NCBI GenBank assembly: GCA_015680905.1
Contig: CM027379.1
Location: 30,708,501 to 30,772,500, forward strand
Length of the DNA stretch: 64,000 bases
Direction of reading: 5' to 3'
Origin: Coptis chinensis
Taxonomy: Eukaryota > Streptophyta > Magnoliopsida > Ranunculales > Ranunculaceae
Position 1 is the first letter of the stretch. Each line of letters begins with the position of its first letter. The notes below the pieces were generated by a model. That model was not told where the DNA came from. It was given only the letters and a program-made list of their open reading frames with translations, and did not search any database. Positions 23,492-42,099 of this stretch are shown here, piece after piece. A program made the translations under genes and the position numbers.

Positions 23492-26400
23492 GTGGTTCTG
23501 AACGGACTGTATTAGGTACTAACTTTTGCTCTATATGTGTTGATGCGTTGATGGGAATTGTACTATGAATCATATTGTTCCTAAGGCAATTTTCACCTCG
23601 TGTTGGAAGTTGTGATCTATGTATGTAAACTACAAAACCAAATCAGTTTAGATTTTTAATTAAGTCTGTGTGACCTGGTTTGGGTTCTATCTATACATTC
23701 GAGAGTGGAATCAACTTTACAGTGTTCGTTCTTTGACGCGAAGTGGCGTTTCCTTCGTTTTTAATGTATGTAAACTACAAAAACAAACCAATTTAAATTT
23801 TTAAAAAGAGTAAGAAAAGAAGAATAGTCTGTGGCCATAAAGCCATAGTCTAAGATCATCTCGTACATCATAATCAGTGGAAAATAGGAGTGAATTTGAG
23901 CTTTGACGCCTAATTATTAATAAACTAGTTACTTTGATTGTATGTTCTTCGACTTTCTAGATCATATTAACTTAATCACTTGAATGGACATTTTTTATTG
24001 AAGACCTCACTGGGTTAATTGATGTATCTAATCGATTAATTGTGATGCCTTGACCCTTGAAAGTATTGAAGAAAGCTCTAGTATTAGTGTTTGACCAACC
24101 AGTTGAGCCAAGCAAACAGGACAAGACCAAGTCCCACGCTCCCTCATGTATGATTTATGTGAACACAGAAGTGAAAGACAACTGATCGACTTACGTACAA
24201 ACCAATCGGTCATGTGAAATGAGTTTGAGACTGTATGTAAGTGACTAAAACCTAATAAATCGATCATTTGATCCAATAGCAAAACTCCATATGGCATCCT
24301 ATGGAGTACAACATGGCAGCACAAGGAAGTAGCACATTATGAAACATATATGGCTCATGGCTCATGGCTATAGTAGTACTTGACAAATGTCACTTTACTA
24401 CAACATGAGGTGGAATGACATGGCATGATCTAAATACATGATGTAGCAGTGAGAAACATGTGGTAATGAGGTGGCAGTCCAAGGCCACATGTCAGATTGT
24501 CAATACACCCCAGCATGACAAAGCATTGTGAAGGTTGAGGTGGATGAGAAGGTGAATGGATGTATATATAGATTTAATATGGGACGTGAAGCAAGGATGA
24601 GCGGTTTTCAGTGATATGTATTCGGTAGAAAAGAGAGCACTAAGAAAACCAATTCTATTACTTCATTTTTGTATAGGCTGGATAAACTACCTAAGTTGAT
24701 GATAGAATTTCGGCACTTACAGAGACCACTCTGGCCTTGTTTATAAAAACAAATGCAACCTCCCTGAGCGTACTCACAAGAAAATCGTACTCCGATCCGA
24801 TCCTAGTTGTTTTAGTTCATCATATTAACTTTGATTCATTCCTACATTCCTACTGCCCTTGACAAGTAAGAAAAAAGTACTGAAGAAGGAATGAGCGTAG
24901 TCGTGTAGAGGTAATAGAAAGCGACAATCTGTAACTATGTCGAGGACGAGCAGGCATTTGAAAGACTAGTGTCTGGGCACGTTGATCAACTGGATACAGA
25001 TCATGATGGTTTGCTCTCTTATAAGAGATGACAAAGGAGCTCCAAAGCTTGAGGATTTTAGAGACACATTTTTGGAATAGATGTAGTCAAGACTCAAGAC
25101 AGACCCAGAAGACCTATCTATCGCTTACCACTCCTTGTTCTTACAATTTGATCATCATGTCATTGGTAACGTAGATTGTTGGGAGATTTCACTAGAAAGT
25201 CACACCTCAATCTAGTTACTTTCTATCCCTGGAGGAGTTCACACCAAGGAAATCAGACTTTGGTAGTTATCAACAACCTCAACAAATGCAAAACCACTAA
25301 CTTATCATCACCTTCATAGATCAACAATAATAATTGGTATGGTGCAATCTGCAAAGTTTTTGGATTCTTCCTTTATATGGCTAAGTGCATTTGGATTCTT
25401 AGAAATGAATATCTCAAAGTGGTCCTAATCTAGCTTGAAAGAGGGTTGAAAGTCCTGTTGCTTAGAAAAAAATAAATAAAACCAATCTCCCGCGTGGCCT
25501 AGTTTCTCATATTAATTATTCGTAGCTAATTCCAAATTCACATTTTCGGGTGTTGTCCACCCTCCACAATCCACACTCCCCTGATTCTATCCTTGTGCAC
25601 ACATGGATGTATTATCAACATTGCCTGTCAGTTTTTGCATAGTCATGTGATAGGTGATCCAGGACTTGTTTTGCAGCACGACAAACCCAACCTGTTTCAA
25701 GTTTCAACACAGTCATGCTCATGTGACAAGCTTGTGAAATACAATAACATATCCCTAAGAAAAAATTTTCTTAGTTGAAAGCAGAGTTTTGTTTTCATTT
25801 GAGAGAAACTATATCGAAGACCAGAATAAAGCAGAGTTTTGTTTCATTTGACAGAAACTAACTATATCGAAGACCAGAATATCTTGAAACAAGGAGATGA
25901 AATTCAGCTCAAGACAAAAGCACTTGTTTAATACATTTCGTTTTTCAAATCTTTCTCCATGAAGTATGCAAAGAACATGGAATATGAAGTTGATAATGTG
26001 ACCAGTCATGAGTAGATATTTTGTCCGAATTATGTTTTTGAGACAATCCAATTGCAGCATAACCTGCCTTTTCCATAGAAAAAAAAGGTTCTATCCCCAC
26101 TAGATTAGCTTTTTAATTTGAACAATTTAAAATATGAACAATTTGTTTTATTGTTGTTGTTAGATCGATGAACTCATTGTTATAAGTTTAAGTAGAGAAT
26201 TACACCACCTTAACATGAAAATATATCATATAAAATACACTAATTATAGTAACCCACTATGAAGAGATATTATGGACAATATCGCACATATTATTCTTAA
26301 CTTAATATCCTAATATGTAGATAAATCCCAACATTTTATACTCGTGTTCTCAAGTATTAATCCAATGTTTGCCAATGTAATACTCTGTCATATACTTCGA

Positions 26401-26930
26401 TCGACACCCTCTCCTCCAAAGCTTTTGAAGAAGTACATTTTTTTCCCCTTCCTCCAAAGTTTTTGGAGAAGTACATTTTTTTGTTCCTTCTTCTAAACGA
26501 AACCTCGGAATTCTTACCCTTACAGGTTCATTCCGTACGTACGAATAGTTCTATATCTCCTCTCCAAGACTGAAAGCAGCCGGAATGGAATAACGAATTG
26601 AATAGATGTGGATGGAACTGCCTACGTTGCCTCATCCTTTCTTAGAAGGCTAAATCTACCCTGCGCAGGACGTATGGTGCGCTGTGAAATCACAGCCACT
26701 CATACCAGGGGGTGCGTGTGTATAGGGGCGCTGGTAATCTTGATCCAAAGGCCCACATAACAAGACAATACATCTCATGAAGAAGGCTCTTCTTAGAAAC
26801 CTCGGAATTCTGTCTAATATTTTGGTTTTTTTTAAAACCGGAATTCCAAATATAGAGTCGAAATTTGTTTATTCCGAAATCAATTGAAATTCCGAATATG
26901 ATAGGAGTCGAAATTTGATAAATTTCGATT
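23492..26930. other. gene-free, low-complexity intergenic DNA
   Basis: No supported gene. There is an imperfect tandem duplication of about 50 bp near 25778-25880 (AAAGCAGAGTTTTGTTT / ACTATATCGAAGACCAGAAT twice). A repeat at about 26645-26775 (TATGGTGCGC...CCACTCATACCA...GGGTGCGTGTGTAT) recurs at about 33785-33890. The rest is AT-rich and shows no ORF with recognisable content. Confidence 0.5.
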
Positions 26931-27658
26931 TTTAGATTTATTGGAATTCTGAAAATTTTGAAATCCTGAACTATGCTTCAAACAAGAAACACAACTATTA
27001 AAACTATTGGTGGTGGTCGACAAATTAAAGCAGACCGCACCTCTAGAAAAGACCAATCAATTAATATATTAATATTAAAGCTTTCATAAAATTTCAGGTC
27101 ATCAACTCCTATTAAAACAAAAATTCTTTTCTTATTGAAAAGAGAAATTCTAGCATTTTTAATAAAAACGGGAATTATTCTTATATTATCATGGGAATTC
27201 ATTCTCTATTGAAAAAGAAAAATCTAGCACTTCTAATTAAAAATGGGAATTACACTTCTAAATTAAAACGGGATTCTTCCTCTAATTAAAAACCGGGTTT
27301 TTAAAATTTAATTAAAACAATTTGTTGAGAAATTAAAACTAGTTTTTAAGACTTGATTAAAACAATTTATTAGGAAATTAAAACGGGGTAGCAACTTAAC
27401 GAAAACATGAATCACGATTTGTTAGAAAATTAATATATGTATAGTTATGATTGCTGAGAAAGTTTTTAAAATAGCTGATGCATATGAACGACGGGTCTAC
27501 TTTCTAGTCTTAATATTAAAGCTCTCACAAGGGGTATTTTTCAAGCTCTATTAAAATTCCACGTCATCGTCTCCTATTAAAATGGAAATTCTTCACTATT
27601 GAAAACAATAAAAAAAAATCTAGCATATCTAATTAAAACGGGAATCCTTCTATTAAAA

Positions 27659-27953
27659 CGGGAATCACACTTATAAATTAAGTCAACTATTAAAACGGGA
27701 TACCTCTTCCAATTAAAAAATGGGGTTTTTAAACTTAATTTAAACAATTTGTTAAAAAAATTAAAATGGGTTAGCAACGAAAACAAGAATCACGATTTGT
27801 TAGAAAATTTATATAAATCGTGATTCTTGTTTTCGCCGCTAACCCATTTTAATTTTTTTTAACAAATTGTTTAAATTAAGTTTAAAACCCCATTTTTAAT
27901 TAGAAGAGGGATCCCGTTTTAATAGTTGACTTAATTTATAAGTGTGATTCCCG
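27659..27953. repeat. near-perfect long inverted repeat (hairpin)
   Basis: Arms of about 140 bp (27659-27799 and 27815-27953) are reverse complements with few differences, separated by about 15 bp. The innermost pair is GAATCACGATTT / AAATCGTGATTC. It lies inside a Helitron-like unit and is followed at once by an (AT)n tract, so one arm is an inverted copy of its neighbour. Confidence 0.8.

Positions 27954-27954
<1 letters not shown>

Positions 27955-28020
<66 letters not shown>
27955..28020. repeat. (AT)n microsatellite
   Basis: About 66 bp of AT dinucleotides at the outer end of the inverted repeat. Confidence 0.95.
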
Positions 28021-28023
<3 letters not shown>

Positions 28024-29368
28024 TTGATTGTTGAAGTTTTCAAAAAACTAGTGTGTATCCTACTTTCTAGTCTAAATATAAAGCCCCCACTATATATTCT
28101 ACCCTATAATGCGGCGTAGGGGTTTGAGCCGAGAAGCCATGACATTTTTGTTTGCACATTTTTTTTTTAAATTTTAATTTCCTATCTTGTGGGCCCACGA
28201 GAAAAAAAAATGAGACATTTTTTCCTATGAATCCCACCAGAAAAAAAAAAAAAAAAAAACCGGTAAAAAAAATTTAAAACAATTTGTTGAGACAAATTAA
28301 AACTAATAATATTGAATGAGTACTGTACTAAACTAGTTGAGTGCAATTGATTAATAAGATCAAATCCAAACATGAACTATATAGAAGATTACACAAAACA
28401 AATATAGTAAAGAATCATCTAAAATGGAAATAACAAATAAATAGGGAAAAAACATAATCTTTAAAGAAACTAATATGAGATCAAATCTATCTATATATTA
28501 ATGTTAAAGCTCCCACTAATGTATTTTTCGAGCTCTATTAAAATTTCACATTATCATTTCTTATTAAAACGACACTTCTAATTAAAATGGAAATTATTAT
28601 TCTATTATTAAAACATGAATCATTCTTCTATTGAAACGGGAATACCACTTCTAAATTAAGTTAACTATTAAAGCGGGATTTCTTTTCCAATTAAAAAACG
28701 AGTTTTTAAAATTTAATTAAAACAATTTATTAAGAAATTAAAACGGGTTAGCGATTAAAATAGGAATCACGATTTGTTATAAAATTTTCATATGTATAGT
28801 TATGATTGTTGAGCAAGTTTTCAAAAAAGCCGGTGCGTATGTACGCTTTCTAGTCAACTATTAAAACGAGATCCCTCTCCAAATAAAAAATTGGATTTTA
28901 AAGCTCAATTAAAACAATTTGTTAGGAAATTAAAACTTATGGGTCGGGATCCCTCTCCAAATTAAAAACGAGGTTTTAATGTTCAATTAAAACAATTTGT
29001 TATGAAATTAAAACCCTATTTTTTTTTTCCAATTACAACGTATAATTTATTACGAAATTTGCATATGTTATTGAGCAAGTTTTCAAAAGAGAATGTGCGT
29101 ATGCACGGGCCTACTTTTTAGTGACTAATTAATTGATCAAATATAGTCTTATAGTGATTAGATCCTTTATCTCGCAAATATTATTCCTGTAAAATCCATT
29201 CACGTACATTATCACATCAACTGTTTTTCCCTGCTGAGCAGAAAGTCAAAAACTACTAAGAAAGAAGGGTAGGCCAGCATGTGTGTACTAGTCAATAACT
29301 CAATAATTTAATTGGAACACCCATAATTTTATGGTTATCCCAATAGTAGGAATCAGACAGCAATATCA

Positions 29369-29380
29369 CTATATATATAT
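29369..29380 (+). promoter_or_regulatory. likely TATA box of the beta-glucosidase gene
   Basis: ACTATATATATA lies about 55-65 bp upstream of the start codon at 29433, a normal distance for a short plant 5' UTR. No other core element is clear. Confidence 0.45.
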
Positions 29381-29432
29381 CGTGTTAGAGCATGGAGCTT
29401 TGAGTATCCAAATATCCAATTGTTAGTCAGTC

Positions 29433-37573
<8,141 letters not shown>

Positions 37574-37863
37574 TAAGGAATAAAAGGTGATTATATATGC
37601 TCGGCTGTCTTTTAAACATTCACATAAGGAAGGGATTCTCCTTGCCTTTCCATTAGGGAAAATGTCATTTCGTATCAGAAATAAATACACATTTTAGCAA
37701 GCTTTACATTAAGAACTATGAATCCACAGTACTTAATTTCTCTACGGCTACTTGGTTCGGCAGAATTCTCTTTCAACAAGAAATTGTATTCCTGGAATCT
37801 GCCTTATCAAAAATTTGTTTTCCAACTGTTTGTTTCAACGAGGAAAACTATTTTTTTTATATA

Positions 37864-38264
37864 CTAGGATATGCCCGTGCCTACGGCCCGCGAGACCTCG
37901 ACGTGCATGCAGTGCTATCCCGACAACTTGTCGCGCAGGTAAGCCATGCCTTCGGCGCAAGACGAGCCCAATTGCCCATTATCCATAAACCCAATAATAT
38001 CAATTGGGGCAACCAATTGTACAATATCATGTCAAATTTGGAGGCCCAACAGTTTATGGGCTAGTCTAACAATTTATAAGCCCAGTCTCAATTGTTGATT
38101 TTTGGATGAATCTCATGGTATTGATTACACTTAACAAAATTGTACAAACCCTCCAAACACTTAGATCTGCCAAGTCATATTTTAGTAAGAATGATTATCT
38201 ACCATTGGATAGGGTCTTTTGGGCCCCACACTTATCTATTTTGTTAGATAGATAAATCTCTTAT
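37864..38264 (-). mobile_element. Helitron-like non-autonomous element downstream of BGLU
   Basis: Inverted relative to the copy at 31649-32302. It shares the block around ATTGCCCATTATCCATAAAC and ATGTCAAATTTGGAGGCCCA. The minus-strand 3' end reads GGCACGGGCATATCCTAG followed by T, a typical plant Helitron terminus. The right (5') end is approximate. Confidence 0.5.
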
Positions 38265-38458
38265 GAGAAGACGAGATGGAAAAGAAAACAACTTTCTTTC
38301 TATTTTTTAGGAAGTTGTTTTCACCCCTTCTACTTTGAGAATCTATTTTCCACTTTTCTGTTTTATTGTTTGCCAAACACTCATAAGATTTTAGATTCCA
38401 TGAAAACATTTTCTTTTACTCATCTTTCCAAACGCGCAGCCTAAGTGTTGGCATATAT

Positions 38459-40297
38459 ATTTAAAATGGGGAATTTTGACTTAACCCCCCAAAGTTTGGT
38501 AGCGTTTTAACTAAACCCCCCATTTTTAAAATTGTTTGAGTTTGCCCCCCACTCTGTCAATTTTGTGTGTAACAGACGTTGATATTTTAGCTATTGACCA
38601 TTTTAACCTTATGAAATAGACGTTGCATTGCCCCCACATTAACATTAAACCCAGCTTTGCGAAAACCCCCCAAACTTATCTTAAGATCATAGCATTGAAC
38701 ATATATCCAATATCTTAAGATCATACCACTGAACATAATCCAAGCTTTCTATAATTGTTGAACGAGTAGATTCTACCAATGAAATACAAAAGTTAAATAT
38801 AACAAAAAAATTGCCAAAATGAGAAAAGACAATTGCTACGAATATCCAAAAAGTACTGATGTATGACAATACCGATATGAACAAATGAAGGATAATTTAG
38901 AATGTAGTAACAAATCAAAACAATTTGCTTATAGGGTAGAACTAGAAGTGTGGGTGTGAGGCTCTTTGCACCTGGACAAGTCTCTGATTTTCTCAATTCT
39001 TTCACTTCCTTGGATATCCAGCGAAACTATCCGGCATCCAGAACTGAGTAGAACCTCCAGGGAAATAAACAGATTCCATATAGCCCAAATCACCCAAGTT
39101 CATTGCTCCCCCTTAAAGATTCAAAGAATTTCACCTATTCTCTCCTAACTTAACAACACTCTCAGACTACAAATTAAACTGAACTTCCTTACTGGGATCT
39201 CTTCCTAATGTGACAGGAAACAGTAATCCCCTCAAAGAAATCCAACACAGCAATCTCAAGAAAAAACTTATCTTCTTGATATTCGATAACACTCCAATTA
39301 TTATCACCTGATCGGAACAATACCAATAATTTTCCACTAGAATGTATTGCCATGACTACAAAATCACTGCTGGTTGCTGCTTGAGAAAAAACATGCTTCT
39401 TAACACCAAAATGATCCATGGACTGTTTTGTTTTTCGACCCTCACGTTCAGATTTTGCTTTCTCAAGATGATATTCTTTACCTATAACATAAATTTTGAA
39501 GTCCAGTGTGTTGAGCATCTTTGGAAAGGAGTTGGGTAGAACTTTAATTGGGCATCCAGAAAGTGGCTCGAGGAACTGAAATACATTGGGCCTTGTTTCT
39601 TTCACTTTAATTATCCATCCTTTGGGAGAAGAAGAAGACTGGGCTTTTGGTTGATGAAGAGGTTGTACAGCATAGATGGTATGCTCAACAAGAGTGAGCA
39701 CGCATGAACTAAGGTGATTTTCTTGTTGATAATCACAGTAGAAGTCAAGAGGTGTTACCATATTCATGATGTCTTCTTCTTCAATTTCAAATGTCAATAT
39801 GCTATTTGCATAAACCCCCCAATGTTTAAGTAAACAGTCAATGAAGAAGAAGAAGAAGAAGAAGGTCAGGAAGAAGATTAAGTGTGAGAATAGAGCCTTA
39901 GATAGTTGATTTGTGTTGCTAACCTCGCAAGTGCCACCGCCCATAAAAATGAGATGAGATTTGTGTTGATTTCAGACTAAAGGGCCGAGGAGGAGATGAT
40001 ATTTATACGAAAGGAATAAAATATGGCCAATATGGAAAATACGAGAGAGAGAGAGTGAAAGAATTAAATAATGGCAACCTTTGGGGGGTTTTCGCAAAGC
40101 TGGTTTAACGTGTTAATGTGGGGGGCAATGCAACGTCTATTTCATAAGGGTAAAATGGTCAATAGCTAAAATACCAATGTCTGTTACACACAAAATTGAC
40201 GGAGTGGGAGGCAAACTCAAACGATTTTAAAAATGGAGGGTTAAGTCAAAACGCTACTAAACTTTGGGGGGTTAAGTCAAAATTCCCCATTTAAAAT
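38459..40297 (-). mobile_element. Pack-MULE-like Mutator element carrying a captured gene fragment
   Basis: Element 38468-40288 with highly similar inverted ends of about 205 bp (38468-38671 and about 40080-40288), starting GGGGAATTTTGACTTAACCC. It is flanked by an exact 9-bp target duplication ATTTAAAAT (38459-38467 and 40289-40297). Long inverted ends plus a 9-bp duplication define Mutator-like elements. There is no transposase inside; instead the 1.4-kb interior holds a DUF295-type coding fragment (39189-39944), so it fits a Pack-MULE that captured host sequence. The similarity of the ends suggests fairly recent insertion. Confidence 0.82.
39189..39944 (-). CDS. captured DUF295 (F-box-associated) protein fragment inside a Pack-MULE
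   Basis: Open frame of 251 codons with a true ATG at 39942-39944. The C-terminal 180 residues resemble the DUF295/SKIP23-type domain of plant F-box proteins: CVLTLVEHTIYAVQ, PKGWIIKVKE, PLSGCPIKVLP, DFVVMAIHSSGKLLVLFRSG, NNWSVIEYQEDKF. The N-terminal part, including a run of phenylalanines from a GAA-repeat tract, looks like intron read through (possible donor after codon 7, acceptor near 39805). No F-box is visible. The frame ends soon after the DKFF motif, where the family normally continues; weak similarity may resume near 39000-39110. Captured and probably non-functional, though it could be transcribed. Confidence 0.6.
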   Translation of the reverse strand: MGGGTCEVSNTNQLSKALFSHLIFFLTFFFFFFFIDCLLKHWGVYANSILTFEIEEEDIMNMVTPLDFYCDYQQENHLSSCVLTLVEHTIYAVQPLHQPKAQSSSSPKGWIIKVKETRPNVFQFLEPLSGCPIKVLPNSFPKMLNTLDFKIYVIGKEYHLEKAKSEREGRKTKQSMDHFGVKKHVFSQAATSSDFVVMAIHSSGKLLVLFRSGDNNWSVIEYQEDKFFLEIAVLDFFEGITVSCHIRKRSQ

Positions 40298-40520
40298 TTA
40301 AAAGGAAATTGGACTATGAATCCAGAACAATATGGCAATTTAGCATTCTCACGTGGGTGGACAACATTTTCAATTCTCGTGATCTTAAGCAAATGTAGCC
40401 TAAATCTGGGCATATATAATTAAAATTTAAAAGGAAATTGGACTATGAATCCAGACCAATTTGGCAATTTGGCATTCTCACGTGTGGACACCATTTCCAA
40501 ATCTCTTAAGCAACTGTCCA
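40298..40520. repeat. imperfect tandem duplication
   Basis: Two copies of about 110 bp (from TTAAAAGGAAATTGGACTAT at 40298 and at 40428) run through TTTGGCAATTT / GCATTCTCACGTG. They start right at the edge of the Pack-MULE target duplication. Confidence 0.7.
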
Positions 40521-40847
40521 AACAATAAAAAAAAATTCATATCTATTAATTGGTTTTTCCATTAACAAAAATCTCAATGTATAGTCTTTAAAAAATCAAT
40601 AGAGATTACTATGCTGTTAATATATCGTCAATCATATTATACCGATGGTTTGGAAGAAAAAAAAAATGATATATAGATTTGAAAATATTTAAAAATATTC
40701 AGATCCACTTGACAATAATCAGAATTTGTATATTGTGATTTATTGGTCGAGAGCTAAGTATGTGCTAGTTTCGAACAACTTGGAAGGTTGTTTGTCAGTC
40801 TTGCTAAAATTTCTCACATTTTTTTTCTTTGAAAAAGAGCCTAAGGG

Positions 40848-41510
40848 GTCGTTTGTTTTTCTGAGCCTCTGAATGCTGGATGCTAAATGGCATATCCTCT
40901 AAATGCTAAATGTTGATTGCTGAACTCTGAAAAACATGTTTGTTTTATGTTATAATAACCTGGCTCTGAATGCTGAATATAAATCATTCGAACAATTTTA
41001 CCAATATTATCTATTTTAAACAATAATTTGATTTCTTATAAAACAAAATATATATTAGATTTGAGGAGGGGAGATGGATTATCGAAGAAAAAAAATGATA
41101 AATAAATTTATTTTAAAATATGCTTTCACAAATATATTTTAACGGTTTATTTTCATATTTTGTTTACTTTCAAAAAATATATATGTAATTCTATTTTTAA
41201 CAAAATGAATATCATTCACCCTAAAAAAATGAAAAAAAAATCCATGACGCCATCATCAAATTTTGAAGAACTCATTTTGAAGCCATAAAAATCATGGTAA
41301 GAAAGTAGATGAGTTCTTAAAAAAGGGCAAGAAGTGACTTCCTTGTTTAAAGTATTAGAATTCAGCATTCAAAAAGAATTTTGGTGCGGGCTGAAACTAC
41401 CACCGAATACTTAAACTACTTAAAAAAAACAAACAAATTTTGAACTTCTAAATGCTTAAAACTTAAGTTTAAGAAGCTTTGATTACTGAATCCAAAAAAA
41501 ACAAACAATA
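40848..41510. mobile_element. possible hAT-type MITE
   Basis: GGGTCGTTTGTTTTTCTGA at the left and AAAAACAAACAATACAG at the right are imperfectly inverted, and the interior repeats TCTGAATGCTGGATGCTAAA-like words. This resembles common plant MITEs starting GGGGTCGTTTG. No clear target duplication was found. Confidence 0.35.
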
Positions 41511-41924
41511 CAGTTATGTCATGCACTCATGCCAACTCATGTGGATCATGAAAAGTGAATTAGAGATCCAAAAGTGAATTAGAGGTTCACCATCAATATC
41601 CAATTTTGATTCGATCAAACAATATATGAGGAATTGTTAGCTCTTCGTCAGAGTTCAAGGTTATTTGACACAGCCACACAAGCTAACAAAGGGAGAAAGA
41701 TATGTTGGGCCTGGGTTGGGCTCAGATGAAGTCAAAATTTCTTCCCCAACGGATGCCTCATTTAATTTTGAAAATCTAAAGAGGTAGTACTATTCAAATA
41801 TATAAATATTTTGTTCATTTTCAAAACAGGCCCAGGATAAAGCCCAAGATTGCCATTTTAGATTATCCGTGGGTGGCCTTTTGGACGCGAGGGTAGGTAT
41901 TTGTTGCTTTTAATTAAGAGTACT

Positions 41925-42090
41925 GTATTGGGCGCCACTTATATTAGATCGGGCAGCCTCCGCCCAAGCCCAAACAACAAAGCCCAAATCGCAAAGCCCA
42001 ATACACCCCCCCCACCAAATCGAAACCGGCAACAACCTACCATTACCGGTCGTCTCTTTCGCCCAAACCCTTCGAAACCCTAACCCCAAA
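41925..42090 (+). repeat. direct repeat, copy 1 (GTATTGGCGCCAC block)
   Basis: Shares about 170 bp with 44748-44945: GGCGCCAC, GGGCAGCCTCCGCCCAAGCC, AAGCCCAATACACCCCCC, GAAACCGGCAACAACCT, CCCTTCGAAACCCTAACC. The block looks like the start of a plant 5' UTR or promoter (pyrimidine-rich, ending in CCCTAACC), so it may be a captured gene start or a transposon end. The 2.8 kb between copies has no recognisable gene. Confidence 0.6.
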
Positions 42091-42099
42091 TTCGAATTT

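Larger units (their letters stand above)
26930..29121 (+). repeat. cluster of non-autonomous Helitron-like units
   Basis: Four consecutive A-rich units share an internal vocabulary (ATTAAAACAATTTGTTA, AATTAAAACGGG). Each tends to begin near TC...TATTAATRTTAAAGCTCYCAC and to end with a GC-rich word plus CTAG: approximately 27057-27507, 27508-28070, 28071-28480 (less certain) and 28487-28853, with a decayed copy to 29121. Starts at TC and ends at CTAG followed by T are typical of plant Helitrons. There is no coding capacity. Several units abut head to tail. Confidence 0.45.
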
